A stretch of 64,000 nt of DNA from Diabrotica undecimpunctata. Its lineage: Eukaryota > Arthropoda > Insecta > Coleoptera > Chrysomelidae. The position numbers were made by a program, and so were the translations under genes. Below are positions 1-11,689 of the stretch, piece by piece. The notes under the pieces were generated by a model that searched no databases, was not told the origin of the DNA, and saw nothing but the letters and a program-made list of their open reading frames with translations. The stretch covers positions 83,647,063 through 83,711,062 of the forward strand of contig NC_092811.1 in NCBI RefSeq assembly GCF_040954645.1, written 5' to 3'. The number at the start of each line of letters is the position of its first letter. The first letter of the stretch is position 1.

Positions 1-140
1 CCATAATTTTTATTTAGGTATAATTATACAATGTTTATAAAAATTAATTTATGTAAAGTTTATTTGTAATATTTTTGAGAGAAAGTAAATGTAAAAATAA
101 TAAGCCTAATTCAAGAAACATTAACACGTAGGGGAGAAGA

Positions 141-557
141 GGGAGACTTGATCATATGGGAGACTTGATCCCTCTTTAAAATTTTAGTAGATAAGCAGCC
201 TAGAATTATAAAACCGGCAACATAGCGTAGCTGTTAGTATGGCAGTAGATCCCATGTAATTTAGTTTTCGTTAGAATACACAACGAGGAGCACGTGTTCA
301 TTACAATTATTTTGTCCCTACCGAGAAGTGTTTTCAGAATTATTTCAAGTTGATTTTCTTTACTATTTGTTTAGGTGAGTGTTTCGTATAATTTTCATTT
401 AACACCATAATCATTTAGTTTACGTTTTGCATAGTTTGCAGTGAGTTCTAGTTTGTTGTCATATTTTTATAGACTAAAATATTAAAATGGTCTCTTAGGG
501 GAGACTTGATTCCTTCTTATCTGTGAGATAATTATGATCACGCGATCTAGTCTCCCA
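141..557. repeat. 5' subterminal repeats of the TIR core
   Basis: The motif GGGAGACTTGATC occurs at 141-153 (inside the TIR) and 158-170, then as GGGGAGACTTGATT at 498-511, and as a degenerate inverted copy at 544-557. They mirror copies at the other end of the element (2903-2956 and 3119-3132). Repeated TIR cores often act as transposase binding sites. That role is inferred here. Confidence 0.7.
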
Positions 558-594
558 CAAACTCCTTATAGATGAATATTTTTTATTTTATAGA

Positions 595-2747
595 TATGCC
601 ACGTCTATACAAAAGGAGGGAAGGAGCCAAGAAAAGAACACCAGTCGACAGCCAGAGGTAAAAGAAGCTGTTTTAGACGTTATTAATAACGGTACGCTCT
701 CAAGGGAACGGCAAGTCGTTTTCAAATAAATATTATGGAATTAAAAAGATTCGTTCGCAAACAATGATCCGAAAATGTTGAAATATTCTTCTCTCCTGAT
801 TACAAGAAGGCTCAAATATTTACAAATGTAGAGGAAAATATGTTTAAAAATTATTTAGATGTTGCCAACAAATTACACCATGGCCTTACAAGAAAACAAG
901 CAAAAGAGCTGGCATACGAGTTTGCCGTAAGAAATAGTAAAAAAATACCTGCTTCGTGGTATAAACATAAGCAAGGCAGTTACGACTGGTTATACGGGTT
1001 TCTGAAGAGGATGAATACCTTATCGCTACGCTCTCCGGAAGCAACTAGTCTTTCTAGAGCAACTAGTTTCAACAGAAATAATGTATCAACATTTTTCGGA
1101 AATTTAAAAACAGTTCTTAAAAACCATGGAATTGAACCAGAAGCCATTTGGAGCGTGGACGAAACTGGACTTTCCACTGTCCATAAGCCAACGAAGATCA
1201 TTACATGCAAAGGTGAAAAGCACGTTGGTAAAATTACGTCAGGGGAACGTGGAGCAACAGTAACTGTTTGTTGTGCAATCAATGCAATTGGAAACCATAT
1301 ACCGCGTTTTATGGTTTTCCCTCGAAAACTTTGGCAAGATCGCATGATTGATAATAGCTCACCAGGGACCACCGGCGTAGTTTATGAAAGTGGATGGATG
1401 ACCGCTTCTAATTTTATCAAATTTTTTGAACATTTTCAAAAACATGTAAAGGCGACTACCGACAATAATTTTTTATTCATAATGGACAATCATGATAGCC
1501 ACGTTATTCTTAAAGCCATAACGTATGACAAAGAACACGGAATAATTATTTTTACCATACCACCACACACGGCACATAAGCTCCAGGCGTTAGACAGGAG
1601 TGCATTTGGCTCTCTTAAGAGTTTCTATAATACTGCCTGTGATGATTGGATGGTGACCCACCCAGAAAGTACAATTACAATTTACGAAGTCGGAGGATGC
1701 TTAGCTTACGCTTTCCCGTTAGCATTTACTCCACGTAATATTGAAAGCGGATTCAGAGTTACTTGTATATGGCCTTTCAATTCCAATATTTTTACTGATT
1801 AAAATTTTATGTCGGCGTGTGTTACTGATCGCGAAGATCCAGAAAATAGTTCCACTTTATCTCAGTTTGATGTTGCAACACCAGCAGTAGATAACAATAA
1901 CGAACCCTCCACTTCTAGTGGTACTTTCACCACCCCTGAAATAATTAGACCATCTTCCTCAACTGGATCGATTTCACATAATCAACAACTGCGACGAACA
2001 CTAATAAAGGACAAAAACCAGCCTTCTACTTCTACTGGTACTTTAACCATACCTCAAATAATTAGATCACATCCTGTAAATGGAGATACTTCACAAAATG
2101 ATCAGCTACAACAAACATCAATGGAGCGCAATAACCTTTCACTTCTGCCACTGTTAGTAGCCCAGAAATGATCAGACTTCATCCTAAAGCCGGGCCCAGG
2201 ACTTAAAAAAGGGTAGAAAGCGAGCAACTAAAATTCTCACAGCTACACCAGAAAAACTTGCGTTTGAAGTTGAAGTTAGAGCTAAAGAAGAAAAAAAAAT
2301 AGAAAAAGAGCAAAAGGCCAAAGTAAGAGCACTTAAAAAAATGACTAAACAAAAACTTAAGGATTTGAGGGAATCTTCAAGTTCGGGGGCAGTGACATTA
2401 TGCTACCATCGTCAGAGTCTGAATATGATCCTAATGATTAAATGCAAGTAGAGACAGATACTGAATGTGAATCAGAAGCAGACGGTGACGAGTTTGAATT
2501 GAGTGTGCAAGATTGGGTTACTTTCGTCGGACAGATAACGGGAAAAAAGAACGAGGATTTTTAAATCAAATTTGCCCAAAAAATAGATGACAAAACCTTT
2601 AAGTGGCCAGAAAAAGAAGACACAGGTGAAGTCACACGTGATCAAATTTTAAAAAAGTTATCAAACCCGACTCTCAGGAGCTACAGTAAGCGCATAGGAT
2701 GTTTTGTCTTTCCTAAATCACTGAGAATGTTCAATATTCAACAATAA
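595..2747 (+). pseudogene. Pogo/Tigger-like DDE transposase, frameshifted
   Basis: The longest intact stretch (840-1802, 320 codons) has the CENP-B-like DNA-binding region (KLHHGLTRKQAKELAYEFA) followed by the DDE_1 catalytic core: SVDETG with the first Asp, FIMDNHDSH with the second Asp, and PPHTAHKLQALD, the usual motif after it. A plausible start is the ATG at 595, which opens a basic N-terminus (MPRLYKRREGAKK) but breaks after about 20 codons. The frame is recovered near 789. After a stop at 1802 the coding sense resumes at 1809 with a Ser/Thr-rich tail. It continues with frameshifts through a Lys/Glu-rich stretch to KRIGCFVFPKS and a final stop at 2745-2747. At least four disruptions make it non-functional as it stands. 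Confidence 0.85.
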
Positions 2748-2902
2748 TTTTTTTCCACTTTTATAACTTTTTGAATATAATTTTCTGCCAGAAAGTGTTT
2801 CTATTTTTAATATTATTATTTGTTATGTCATGACTGAGTAAAGTTAGTTTTCAGTATCCAATTTTTGGTTTTATTTTAACATTGTAAATCTGGGAAGGTA
2901 TA

Positions 2903-3132
2903 ATCAAGTCACCCATACACAAGAATCAAGTCTCCCGAAGTACGGGGAGACATGATTAGTTTTTCTCTATTACTAGATTCTACAAAAACTCGTTATTTAT
3001 TAGCAGTATATTTTTCGGGTGTATAACACCCAAAACTTTGATAAATTTGTAATGTTCCACTAAATTATCAAGGTTCTAGATCGGTTATAAAAAAAGTTAT
3101 TTGAAAAAATGTAACGGTGGGATCAAGTCTCC
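2903..3132. repeat. 3' subterminal repeats of the TIR core
   Basis: Inverted copies ATCAAGTCACCC (2903-2914) and AATCAAGTCTCCC (2924-2936) are followed by a direct variant, GGGGAGACATGATTA (2944-2958). The TIR-internal copy is at 3119-3132. Together with the 5' set this makes about eight copies in the element. Confidence 0.68.
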
Positions 3133-3164
3133 TTCTTCTCTCATATAGATTTGATTTTCAAATA

Positions 3165-3335
3165 AAAATTGTTCATCATCATACATGGCTCGACAATCCG
3201 TTGTGGATCCCTCCAATGTCGATTCCTGGCCACTTTCCTCCATCTTCTGACTCTTAGAATCTGTAGTTCTTCTTCCACATCATCAATCTATCTCCTTCGT
3301 GGTCATCCTCTGCTTCTTGTGCCCTCTGGTTATAA
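3165..3335 (-). mobile_element. RTE-like LINE 3' end fragment
   Basis: On the minus strand this encodes the extreme C-terminus of a LINE polymerase. A WIDDVEEELQILRVRRW-like stretch, with two stop codons just upstream, is followed by an RNRHWRDPQRIVEP tail. Read on the plus strand it begins at the ATCATCATAC repeat, as expected for the trinucleotide tail of RTE elements in reverse. It is only about 170 bp and abuts the right end of the pogo element. Confidence 0.55.
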
Positions 3336-6020
3336 AAATGTTAATAATAAATAATATAAAATAATTTAATTTGAAAAAATAAGCCTATTTCTTCAATATG
3401 GTGCTTTCAGAATTTATACAGACTTATAGTTTACGTATAATAATGTTGTAGATAAAAGCTTTTTGGGATAAACAATTTCAATTTTGCAATAACTATGAAG
3501 TGAACCTTTTTTAAATTTTTAAAGCTGACTATTTTTGATATTGTCCTTATTCTCAAGCAAAATCAAAGTTTGTTTTTTGTGTGTTTTTAGGAAAGTTGTT
3601 AATAATTTTCAAAAAATCAACTTTTGAAGCTCTCTGCAATAATTAAGTAACCAATTAACAAAACTAACTTTAGAAACCCCCATTATAAAGGATTTTCTAT
3701 GCTTTTTCAGTAAAAATATATCATTCTTCCATATAATTTACCGGTCGTCACCTATAATATTTAAAATAAATAGCAATCTTACATTATTTATATGTTATAT
3801 ACTGTTTGTAAGTAAAAAATGACGTTTATTCCTGTGCATATTATGTTTATTACCTATTTTTATTAATAAATTTATCAAAAGCAGTTGTTAAATACCTGTA
3901 TCAACGAATGTTACGTGAAAATCCTTAGTTCTCTACTCTATTAATATAAAAAATTCGATCTATTATCTTCACATTCATTTTAGTAAAATTGTAACCAATA
4001 TAATTTCACTTGTATTGGTGCATAGGTGTGGTGATTTTGAACATGAATATTACATATTTGAATGAAATGTGACCAAAATATACAAATGCGGTTTTATCAA
4101 ATGAAGAACAACGATAAAAAGTATAAATTCGGACACTCAAATAATGAAAAATGAATTAAAATATCTTTTGCAGATTTTCAACTCTTTTCAAAATAAAAAA
4201 AAGACATTAATGATGCCATTCAAAGAGAATTAAGGGTATTAGCCACGACAATAAAAGATATGTAAATAATATACGAAAAGGAATATTCACATTAAACCTG
4301 CTATTCTATGACACGTGTTTCGCTATTTTTAGCTCTTCAGGTAGACCTGCTGGTAAGACGGAATGAAGAATATTTCCCATTCGTATATCGGTGGTTAATA
4401 CAAAACCTTTCAGTCATTCACTGACTAGTGCAGTCTATAGTGCATTCTAGCATAGCTATAGGGCTATAGGGCATATAATACTATACTGAAGAGACCACAT
4501 TCGAAATAGTCGTTACAAACCTGATGAAAGTTTGTAACGACTACTAAACAACAGAGATGATGCCTCCACAATATGCAGTGATATTGAACGAGTGATATTT
4601 CATGACTTATTGTTGATATGATAATGGATAAGAATGAAATTCCACTGTTTTAGTACACAAATATATGTAGCAGATACTTTAGTAAACGAATTAAATAAAA
4701 AATATTTTTAAATTATCTAAAAATGCGGAAAGCCTAAGACGTACCAGAGGAACAAATAAAAGACTAAACACGGTCAATGAAGTGAACTTCTTATAAGAGA
4801 AAACTGTAAGATAAATAAAGCGTTAACAAAGATTAGATGGACAATGTAAGGAATAAGATGCAGCAAATTGAGATGGTTATAGGATATAAAAAATTGAATC
4901 GACAATTGAAAAGAAAAGACTCTGGATAGGTTATGGTGAAGGATAAATGCAAATTTATTAAATAGGTATTAACTATAACGAGGCTAACGAAGTGTTAGAC
5001 ATTTTGTAAATAAGTCACATAATTAACCACGATCCAGATAAATAACCGAAGTGTTGTTCTCACGTCAGTATAGAGTAACAAATTATGACTTACTATACAA
5101 GGCTGTGTCCGGTGGATTAATTATTATTTAAAGGTTATTTTTTAGGCTTTACTATAGTAGGCATGTAAAATAATCTAATAGAAGTAGTGTCTATTCTATC
5201 AATGTCATTCATTTGCCACTTATAAACGAAATTTAACTATGGAGATAATGAGCCCATCCTCAATTACGGTTAAACTTTTAGCCAATGTACGTGTGCTAAA
5301 AATGTAATAACATTGTATATATAATATATTTTAATGACGATAATTTAACAAATCAAGACGCCCATGGTGAGAGACATAATTTGAGATAAACGATGAGGTA
5401 CTCTACACTGATGTGAAAATAACAATAGCATAGAAACCTGTCGGATAGAAAAAAAAGGTGACGAGTGAATTAAAATGATTAAACACGAATAGAGCAACAC
5501 ATAAAAATATAACTAGAAGATGCTTATCTATCAGGACCGATATTAAGCACCAAATGCTTAAAAAACATGAATTAGTAATTTTAAGGGAATAAAAATATAG
5601 TAAACAATCTGTTTTTTTAACAAATTATTAAACTCTTCATAACATATTAAAATCATTAAACTTATACCATATCCCTGATATTTCTCTATTTCGAACATTT
5701 ACATATTTGTATATATTATATTCATTGTGAAATATTTCACATTTTCCGGTGTAACTGTTATATAGTTAAACAATAAAATTACTTTATTGTTAATATGTAG
5801 TAATAAAATTACTTGAACTCGTAATCGTTTTATTTAGTGTACTTAGTGATCTAGATAGAATGTGCAGATGATAACAACAAAAATAAAAAATAACATTTTT
5901 AAATAAGATAATAAAAACAGATTGTACAAAAGAGGAAACAAAGAAGATTGCGCAAACTACATTAGAATCATCATACAGCACCATTAGATAATGTATACAA
6001 AATATTAGCGAAAGCTATAA
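3336..6020. other. Gene-free A+T-rich stretch
   Basis: I see no open reading frame with a recognisable motif on either strand here, and no clear terminal repeats. A few lysine-rich frames around 4830-4980 could be a heavily decayed LINE tail, but I cannot support that. Confidence 0.5.
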
Positions 6021-6030
6021 TACCGTAAAA

Positions 6031-6252
6031 TGGGGTGAATAGGAACGGTTTTCAACGTTCAACTAAAAAAAAAAAGCCACTAACACATGTTGCAAACATA
6101 GAACTTATGTATTGGTATTTGGGTCTTACCTTCCTGGTGTCAGAAAATCAAAACCTGGTGTTCCTATTTACCCCACCAAGCGGGGTGAATAGGAACAACA
6201 GTATGAAAAACTATTGTGTTCCTATTCATACATTTGTAGGGTCAATAGGCAC
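6031..6252. repeat. Subterminal repeats of second pogo-like element
   Basis: GGGGTGAATAGGAAC occurs at 6032-6046 and 6182-6196. Inverted versions GTTCCTATTTACCCCA (6160-6175) and GTTCCTATTCA (6218-6228) and a diverged GGGTCAATAGGCAC (6239-6252) lie between or beyond them. Five copies in about 220 bp parallel the arrangement in the first pogo element. Confidence 0.65.
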
Positions 6253-6467
6253 AGATGAAAAGTATATAAGGTGTAAAGTAACATACACATATAAATATAA
6301 AGTTTTTTTTATTGGAAAAATTTATTGTTAAAAAAAAATACACTTTTAAGGTCGGCTGATATAAACACAAATCACTTAGTTCATTGTTAAAACTAATCAT
6401 GTTTTTAAACCGAGACGAGGTATTCACGTTTATACATATAGACAACTGTCTTATAATATCATCGGGT

Positions 6468-7660
6468 TTAAAAAAATGCTGCCTCTTCAGTTTCGGAAAA
6501 TTTGCAAGCCTGGGGAACCTTCTTAAAAAATATTCCTACGTAGCCGCCATCTTGATGATAGAGAACTTTAGTAACGTAGAGCCTGAAAGATTGCTTGGTC
6601 TTGCCATACACTTTGACCACCAAGAAGTCTCCAGGGTTAACGCAAGTGTTCGTTTCTTCATCAGATAACAACACTAGCTCCTTGTCACTGTCTTGAAGAG
6701 AGTTTTCTGAAGCACTAGATTCTCGTTTTAGCTTTTTAGTGCGACTGGAAGTTTCTTTTGAGGGATTCAGTTCTATGTTCTGAACTCCTGATGGTCCTGC
6801 TTCAGGTTCAAACTCTTCTTCTTCTAAATCTGTCGTCACAACACTTTTTTCCGGTTCGACATTCATTTTTGTTTTCTTTTTCTTTTGTCTGTGAGTATCA
6901 GATTGTCTTAATGTTTTCAAAAGTTCTTTAAAAGTGTCATCAATCCCTTCCACGCGAACAGAACCTGACAAGGGCATTTGTGTTCTAGATTGTCTGGTAT
7001 TATCATTGTCTGAGTTCGGCAGTATCCTTAGGAGTTTGGTGCGATACAAAGGCACGATGCCACATTTTTTAAACCCTGATTTGGCATTTTCCTCTGAAAG
7101 ACTTTCAACCAGTTTCTTCAATAGTCTAGGAAACTTGTCTTAAGCTACTATGGATTCATTGCTGCCTGGTAATGTTTTCCATTCCTTAACTATTTTGCGC
7201 TACATATTCTTTATGGGTCTGAAGAATGCCACATTGAGGGGCTGAGTAAGGTAAGTGGAATTACTTGGTAAAAATATAAACTTGATGTTTCTTTCTTAGT
7301 ACAATTGGATTAAATCGATTTACAAATAAGACGACAAGTTGTCCCCAATCAAGTATTTTTTCCCTTCCAGGTCCTTGAAAAAGGGAATTGCAATGGAATC
7401 AAACAAGTCACTGAAACAAAAACTATCAAACCAACTTGACTTGGTACGATTAAAACAAGAGTTTTTCGGACCTCTCTCCTTCCAAATATCGTATACATGT
7501 TGAGCCTTATATACAACATAAGGTGGTAATATTTTACCTTCTCCACTAGCTGCAAACATTACGGAAGTAGACGCTTTTGATGAGTTGACAACTCGTTCTG
7601 GGTACATGCAGCCACGTCTAAAAATCATCTTACGTTTTCCTGGGTCGTCACTAAGATTGA
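6468..7660 (-). pseudogene. Pogo-like DDE transposase, C-terminal half
   Basis: Minus-strand 7628-7320 encodes DDPGKRK, then YPERVVNSSKASTSVMFAAS, then PPYVVYKAQHVYDIW and IGDNLSSYL, where the second catalytic Asp lies. After a frameshift near 7320 the sense continues with FLPSNSTYLTQPLNVAFFRP and IVKEWKTLPG. The uninterrupted 217-codon ORF 7121-6468 follows (KKLVESLSEENAKSGFKKCG). It is a linker rich in charged residues ending in VNPGDFLVVKVYGKTKQS and VGIFFKKVPQ, the usual C-terminal domain of this insect subfamily. This is a different subfamily from the element at 131-3143. Confidence 0.8.
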
Positions 7661-7665
7661 TTACT

Positions 7666-8123
7666 TATGAAACGACAAAAGAAATGGTGTACTTATGAAG
7701 TATGTACACCTAGTAGAAACAGAGCTGTAGCTCATGAAAAGTAGGTTATTATTTGTCAAATTTTAAATCGAATATTTCAACGTGAAATAACCAAAAAATG
7801 AAGCAGTTTTCGGGAAAACGCATTAAAAATTTTTTAAACTGTTTAAAAGCTTTATTTTTGTTTTTAAAAAATGTTTCTAGCATCAAAACTAAGTGAGTTG
7901 TGTTCAAAATAAAGTAGGTCCCTTTTTGGTTAAAAAATCGTGAAAATTACCCCCAAATTAGCACCCCAAATGAAACTAAGCATTACCGCTTTACAAAAAG
8001 CTGTCAAACGCAGTAACTATAAACAAGATCACTGGAAATAAATAAAAATAAAACAAAATAAATGAACGTAAGCAAAAAAAAGGAGATACAAGTGATGGAA
8101 CTGACAATAGACGCACACAGCTT
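7666..8123. other. Non-coding stretch, probably an interspersed repeat
   Basis: No coding potential. The segment around 7911-8030 (GTAGGTCCCTTTTTGG and AATTACCCCCAAATTAGCA) has the look of a common insect repeat. Its ACCCCCAAAT / CACCC core reappears inverted at 10168-10185. I cannot search for other copies. Confidence 0.35.
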
Positions 8124-8133
8124 CGAAGAGATT

Positions 8134-8643
8134 CTTCTTCTTCTTCTTAAAGTGCCTATCCGTTCCGGACGTTGGCGATCATCACGGCTATCTTCACTTT
8201 GCTTATTGCAGCGCGGAACAGTTCAGTGGTAGTCGTGTTATACCACTTTCGCAAATTTTGAAGCCAGGAAATGCGTCTTCTTCCCGGTCCTCTCTTACCA
8301 TTTACTTTCCCTTGGAGAATCAGCTGGAGAAGGCCGTAACGTTCTTGATTTCTCATTACATGACCTAGATATTCCAACTTTTTAGTTTTGACGGTCATGA
8401 GAATTTCACATTCTTTCCCCATTCTACGCAGGACCTCCACATTAGTAACTCTGTCAACCCAGGATATACGTAAGATGCGCCTATAACACCACATTTCGAA
8501 AGCTTCGAGCCGATTCATAGATGCAACAGTCAGTGTCCATGCTTCCATTCCGTAGAGCAGAACTGTGAATATGTAGCAGTTCAATAGACGGCATTTTGTT
8601 TTTAATGATATGTCTCGACTGTTGAAAATAGTTCTCATTCTAA
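8134..8643 (-). mobile_element. RTE-A LINE, 5'-truncated copy with 10 bp duplication
   Basis: The minus strand encodes the last ~160 codons of an RTE-type reverse transcriptase: KCRLLNCYIFTVLLYGMEAW, CYRRILRISWVDRVTNVEVL, LEYLGHVMRN, then GKRGPGRRRISWLQNLRKW. It ends in a (CTT)n run (an AAG tail in sense). The 10 bp CGAAGAGATT occurs on both sides (8124-8133 and 8644-8653), so the insertion is complete, 5'-truncated and fairly young. The ORF 8638-8156 is still open. Confidence 0.88.
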
Positions 8644-8689
8644 CGAAGAGATTGAAACGCCCAAATATTTATATTTGTGAGTATTATTC

Positions 8690-9190
8690 AACAGGAGAAA
8701 TGAAAGTGTAGATATAAAAAGACGAGTTCAAGTTGAAAATACAGTGTTCTATAGAAATAAAAAAATGTTTAGAAATAAGATGATAAGCCGAAACACAAAA
8801 ATGAAAATCTACAGAACAATCATAAGACTAATAGTAGTATATGCTAAAGAGGCATTCAAAAAATGGAGACATTTAAGAAATAAAAGAATGGATGGGTCAA
8901 GAGAACATAATTGGGGCAATAAAAGCACAGATAATTAGACACATATAATATGGACACATAATGAGAAGAGATAAGAGCAATTTGTTAAGAGTTATAACGG
9001 AATGGATACCATCAGGTAAAAGAACTAGAGGCAGACTTAAACTTTAATGGCGAGAACAAGTGTAAGAAGACTTAAGGAGTATGGAAATTAGAAATATAGA
9101 AAGGACAATCAAAGAAAGAGAAGAATTGAGAAAAGTAGTGGAAACCGCAAAGTCACACGAGAAACTGTAAAACCAAACCCAGAATGGGAT
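8690..9190 (+). mobile_element. LINE C-terminal fragment (RTE-like), degenerate
   Basis: Plus-strand pieces read MISRNTKMKIYRTIIR, then in other frames IPSGKRTRG, SVRRLKEYGN, a VVETAKSHE-type end and PEWDDPHTKRIVKC. These correspond in order to the conserved C-terminus of RTE-like polymerases. Multiple frameshifts are present. The clade assignment is tentative. Confidence 0.5.
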
Positions 9191-9389
9191 GATCCCCACA
9201 CAAAAAGGATCGTCAAGTGTGAAAACATTCAGTGGTACACGATGTACTGGTATGTTTTACAGAAACTAACTGGTAGCTTGATCAATTTTTATCGTATATT
9301 AATTCACTCCATAGTCATATTAAATTAATTACAATAGAAACACAACAGAATCAATCCATAAAAATGTTCTAGATTTAAAAATTATCAGA

Positions 9390-9965
9390 TGTGAAAACAA
9401 ACATGAGTTTACACAATTATACACAATTCAATATCCCATCCTACACAACATAAATTGGCAGCCTACCATAGCATGTTACATAGATTAATAGAAATTCCGA
9501 TGTCAAAAAACAACGGCAAGATATCAACAAAAATAGTTAAATACATAAAAAAGAAAGAAATAATACCAGCTTTTAAAACAAACAGTAATTTAGGCAAATA
9601 TATTAAAAACAACAAGACCTAAAAGAAAAAGCACTTACACAATGGTGTATACAAACTTAAATGTGGCGACTGTCCAAAAACTTACATCGGTCAAACTGGT
9701 AGAATTTTTAACAAAAGTATAGCAGAACATAAAAGGGCTTTCATTAATAGAAAACTAATAGAAAACAGATTATACGTACGCACTTCACCTTCTAGATCAT
9801 AATCATTATTTTAATGACGAATTTCAAATTATTCATATCCAAAATAAAGACCTCAAGCTACCTTTATTAGAATATATAAATATTAACAAATTAGAAAATA
9901 AAGACATAATTCTGAATGACCAACTTAAAACAAATAGTTTACTCCTACTCAACCTATTTAGTTAA
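9390..9965 (+). pseudogene. Penelope-like element, GIY-YIG endonuclease end
   Basis: A plus-strand relic of the C-terminal part of a Penelope-like retroelement polyprotein. It starts with a LAAYHSMLHRLIEIPMS stretch and continues through FKTNSNLGKYIKNNK. The GIY-YIG-type nuclease core follows: GVYKLKCGDCPKTYIGQTGR and AEHKRAF. After a frameshift near 9770 it resumes as HLLDHNHYFNDEFQIIHIQ and KDIILNDQLKTNSLLLLNLF, ending at a stop at 9963-9965. Penelope-like elements pair this nuclease with a telomerase-related reverse transcriptase. The RT part is missing here but is represented by another copy at 29036-36400. Confidence 0.78.
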
Positions 9966-10780
9966 AGACTATAAGTGTAAACACATACCTAAAATAGATC
10001 ACTTAAAAAGAAGACACTCGGTCAAAATAGCTGTAGTGATAAGATATTATAATAAATTTTAAAACAAAAGTTTTGAGTGTTTTATTCTTATATAAAATGA
10101 ATTTCCAATAAATAACGGTCCAATCCATCACGTATTTAATGACATCATTTTAATTATAACTATTTTAGAGGGTGAGATTTGGGGGTAAATCTGTGATAAA
10201 ATTTTAAATTATTGGTTTAATGTTATTTGGCATTTACTAACTTCATTAAAAGATGATTTAAATTAATTACCCGCTTTCATTTACAATTATACAATTTTTA
10301 AATAGGGGTAGTTGTTACCCCTACTGTACTGTAACAACACAAAACAAAAAGTAAAATGGAGGGAAAGTAGAACCTAAACCCAAATTTTTATGCAATTCGA
10401 TGGCGACAAAGAAAATTACACGGTATTGCTGTATTTCATGTTCCTTTTCTGGCCTATAAGGCAAACAGAAAAGATGTGTTACGAAAATAATATACACTTA
10501 CACGTGGCCTTCTTCTATGCTACAGATATGCCTTATCTTCATACAGCCTTCTGCGTTCTAAATTTCATTGGTTAGTGATTTCATTCCTCATGCATATATG
10601 AGTTTTCAACGGTAAAACAAAACTCTCCGTCCTTATGACGACTTTTCTAGCAAGTGATTGGTTGGCCTTAGAGGCTTTTGACAGAATACATTTGACAAAA
10701 ATGTAAACAGACATTTACTGTGCTCATTTGTGAGACGCAATCATAAAAGCGATATTCTATGCAATTAAGACTGTAAAAAT
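9966..10780. other. Non-coding, A+T-rich
   Basis: Probably includes the 3' untranslated part of the Penelope-like relic. The GGGTGAGATTTGGGGGTAAA block at 10170-10189 is an inverted echo of 7945-7980. The short ORF at 10390-10575 shows no recognisable motif and I do not consider it a gene. Confidence 0.35.
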
Positions 10781-10784
10781 AAAT

Positions 10785-11560
10785 ATTCAATTACTCATAG
10801 TATGTATTTTCGTTCGAAATTCAAGTATTTCTGTTTCAAAGATCTAAAAATTTTCGAATATTTGAAAAACGTATATTGAAACCTCATATAGAATGGAATT
10901 TGAATTACGTGAATTAAAACTTTATACAGAACGGTAATCTTTAGCGCCATAAAGAAAGTAGAGTGGATATAACATTTTACCAACCGATATCGGATTGTTA
11001 GATTGAGTCTTTGGTTTCTCACAAATTTCTATATCTTCAAAAACTGCCCTTGATTACTATATTTTTTATAGAATTTCTAATTCCAGATTTAGATCTTTAG
11101 TAATCCAGACTCCTAAGTATCTCATTTTGTCCACTTGTCTAATATCTTCATTGTTTAAATGGATCCTTGTTATGACTTTACTCTTTTTCCTTATAACCAT
11201 GATTTTTGTTTTCTTTATGTTTATTGTTATAACAAACTATTCCCCACTATAGCATAATGTGTAGTAGCCTCTGCAGGTCTTACTCTTTTTCAACTATAAT
11301 GACTGTATCATTAGCATGATGAATTTTCTTTATAATGTCACCATTTATCTTGACCCCTTCTGTACAGTTTTCACGTTCTTGTGTAAATAACTCTTTGGAG
11401 TATATATTAAATAGTAATGGTAAAAGTACACAGCCTTATCTCACTTCTTTGCTTATCTGTTGTGCCTTCGTGCTATTTTCGTCTACTGTTACCACAACCT
11501 GTTAGTTCCAATAGATATTTTTCACTTTGTTAATTTAATTTTGTCGAGTCTTTTTCGCTT
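10785..11560 (-). mobile_element. RTE-like LINE fragment, RT domain, degenerate
   Basis: Minus-strand reading gives VTVDENSTKAQQISKEVR followed by a stop where VRQG normally has Gln (CAA to TAA). Then come GCVLLPLLFNIYSKELF, GVKINGDIIKKIHHANDTVI (the YADD box changed to HAND), and further down RNQRLNLTIRYRLVKCYIHS. These are the RT palm motifs and the C-terminal region of an RTE element. The catalytic box is lost and frames shift repeatedly. Confidence 0.65.
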
Positions 11561-11689
11561 TCACTCAACCAATTGTTAATTTTTTTGGTCAGCAATGATG
11601 TTCAAGAACATTTTATTAATGAGCTCTTCCTTGGTTGAGACGAAATGTTAACAATTTGGCGGAAATAAAATAAATATTCGATTCGTTGA

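Larger units (their letters stand above)
131..3143 (+). mobile_element. Pogo/Tigger-type DNA transposon, nearly complete but decayed
   Basis: A 3.0 kb cut-and-paste element. Left end 131-153 and right end 3121-3143 are 23 bp terminal inverted repeats that differ at 3 positions. A TA dinucleotide sits immediately outside each end (129-130 and 3144-3145), the target duplication expected for Tc1/mariner/pogo elements. The interior holds a frameshifted plus-strand DDE transposase (595-2747). The core of the inverted repeat, GGGAGACTTGATC, recurs several times within about 430 bp of each end. The family is recognised from the protein. Boundaries come directly from the sequence. Confidence 0.88.
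6023..7665 (-). mobile_element. Second pogo/Tigger-like transposon, 5'-truncated
   Basis: The 3' half of a pogo-like element lies on the minus strand. Its terminal region begins after TA (6021-6022) with CCGTAAAATGGGGTGAATAG. The GGGGTGAATAGGAAC core of that terminus recurs inside it. The transposase reads leftwards from about 7665, where it starts abruptly in the catalytic domain. The N-terminal half and the other inverted repeat are absent. No duplication could be checked because the partner end is missing. Confidence 0.72.
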
